Source: Planctomycetota bacterium (GTDB taxonomy: Bacteria; Planctomycetota; Planctomycetia; Pirellulales; Pirellulaceae). Taken from it: 6,247 nt of DNA. Where the stretch lies: positions 1 to 6,247 of the forward strand of contig JAJSAJ010000440.1 of assembly GCA_024274855.1 (NCBI GenBank). The letters are read 5' to 3'. Shown one piece after another: positions 5,989 through 6,247 of the stretch (the first letter of the stretch is position 1; each line of letters opens with the position of its first letter). Under the pieces are notes generated by a model that was given only the letters and a program-made list of their open reading frames with translations, did not search any database and was not told where the DNA came from. The translations under genes and the position numbers were made by a program.

Positions 5989-6247
5989 GCTCGTCTACGG
6001 TTTAGATGTTCGGGGGGACAAGCAAATGCGTCGGGTCGTCGGGGCTTCGCCACGGCAAGAGACAGACGTCGGCCGACCAGAATCCGACGAAAACTGCCCA
6101 ACGACTCCGCTCGCATCCCACCACCCCCAAACGACCATCGGTGTTCATACCAACAAACGGACCGGTATGCAAGAATCGGAACGGCGAAAACGGGTCGAGC
6201 AAGCACCCGCAAGGAAGAATCGGCCTGTTTGTTGCCAAAGGCCCCCC

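Larger units (their letters stand above)
5926..6247. other. upstream region of the YbjQ genes, no supportable gene
   Basis: About 320 bp to the window edge. Two overlapping minus-strand frames with TTG starts exist (6002-6238, 78 codons; 5922-6212, 96 codons). The second ends in an ATGA overlap with the YbjQ start, which can signal translational coupling, but its peptide is Arg-rich and matches nothing I recognise. A perfect 10-bp palindrome, GTCGGCCGAC, lies at 6068-6077, about 145 bp before the YbjQ start, and a short hairpin lies at 5971-5988. The promoter of the YbjQ pair is expected here, but I cannot identify -35 and -10 boxes. Confidence 0.45.

Noticed and set aside
6002..6238. 78-codon minus-strand frame with a TTG start at the right edge
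   Set aside because: It overlaps another open frame, has a weak start and an unrecognised Pro/Trp/Phe-rich peptide; I could not support it as a gene, although it might be conserved repeat DNA.

Overview
The window looks like a piece of a planctomycete chromosome, probably of the Pirellula/Rhodopirellula type. This is inferred from the style of the proteins (a secreted HEAT-repeat protein, YbjQ-domain proteins, a YegT-like permease), from moderate GC content, from long intergenic gaps, and from several short intergenic repeats and hairpins that resemble those I associate with this phylum. No database search was possible, so the taxonomic call is provisional. There are no rRNA or tRNA genes, CRISPR arrays or complete transposons.

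Layout, left to right: (1) a 15-bp tandem repeat at the very edge (1-30). (2) A minus-strand MFS permease of the nucleoside:H+ symporter (NupG/YegT) type (91-1395), with a clear ribosome binding site and a hairpin over its stop codon. (3) A divergent intergenic region of about 500 bp (1396-1895) holding a hairpin-bearing repeat. (4) A plus-strand exported HEAT-repeat protein (about 1896-3554) with an uncertain start. (5) A short convergent gap containing a 78-bp imperfect inverted-repeat element (3631-3708). (6) A minus-strand PrsW-type intramembrane metalloprotease homologue (3734-4513). (7) A 464-bp non-coding stretch with two near-identical 70-bp tandem units, each carrying a hairpin built from CCCATGGG, plus a remnant of a third. 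(8) Two minus-strand YbjQ/UPF0145 proteins in tandem: a membrane-anchored one (4978-5466) and a short classical one (5596-5925). (9) About 320 bp of probable upstream non-coding DNA to the window end.

How the genes may work together: the two YbjQ genes are co-oriented, 129 nt apart and both have good Shine-Dalgarno sequences, so they are plausibly co-transcribed. The PrsW gene lies further downstream on the same strand but is separated by the repeat region and is probably an independent unit. The permease and HEAT genes are divergently transcribed and show no obvious functional link. I see no convincing new multi-gene system. The most unusual items are the soluble-plus-anchored YbjQ pair and the three different structured intergenic repeats.
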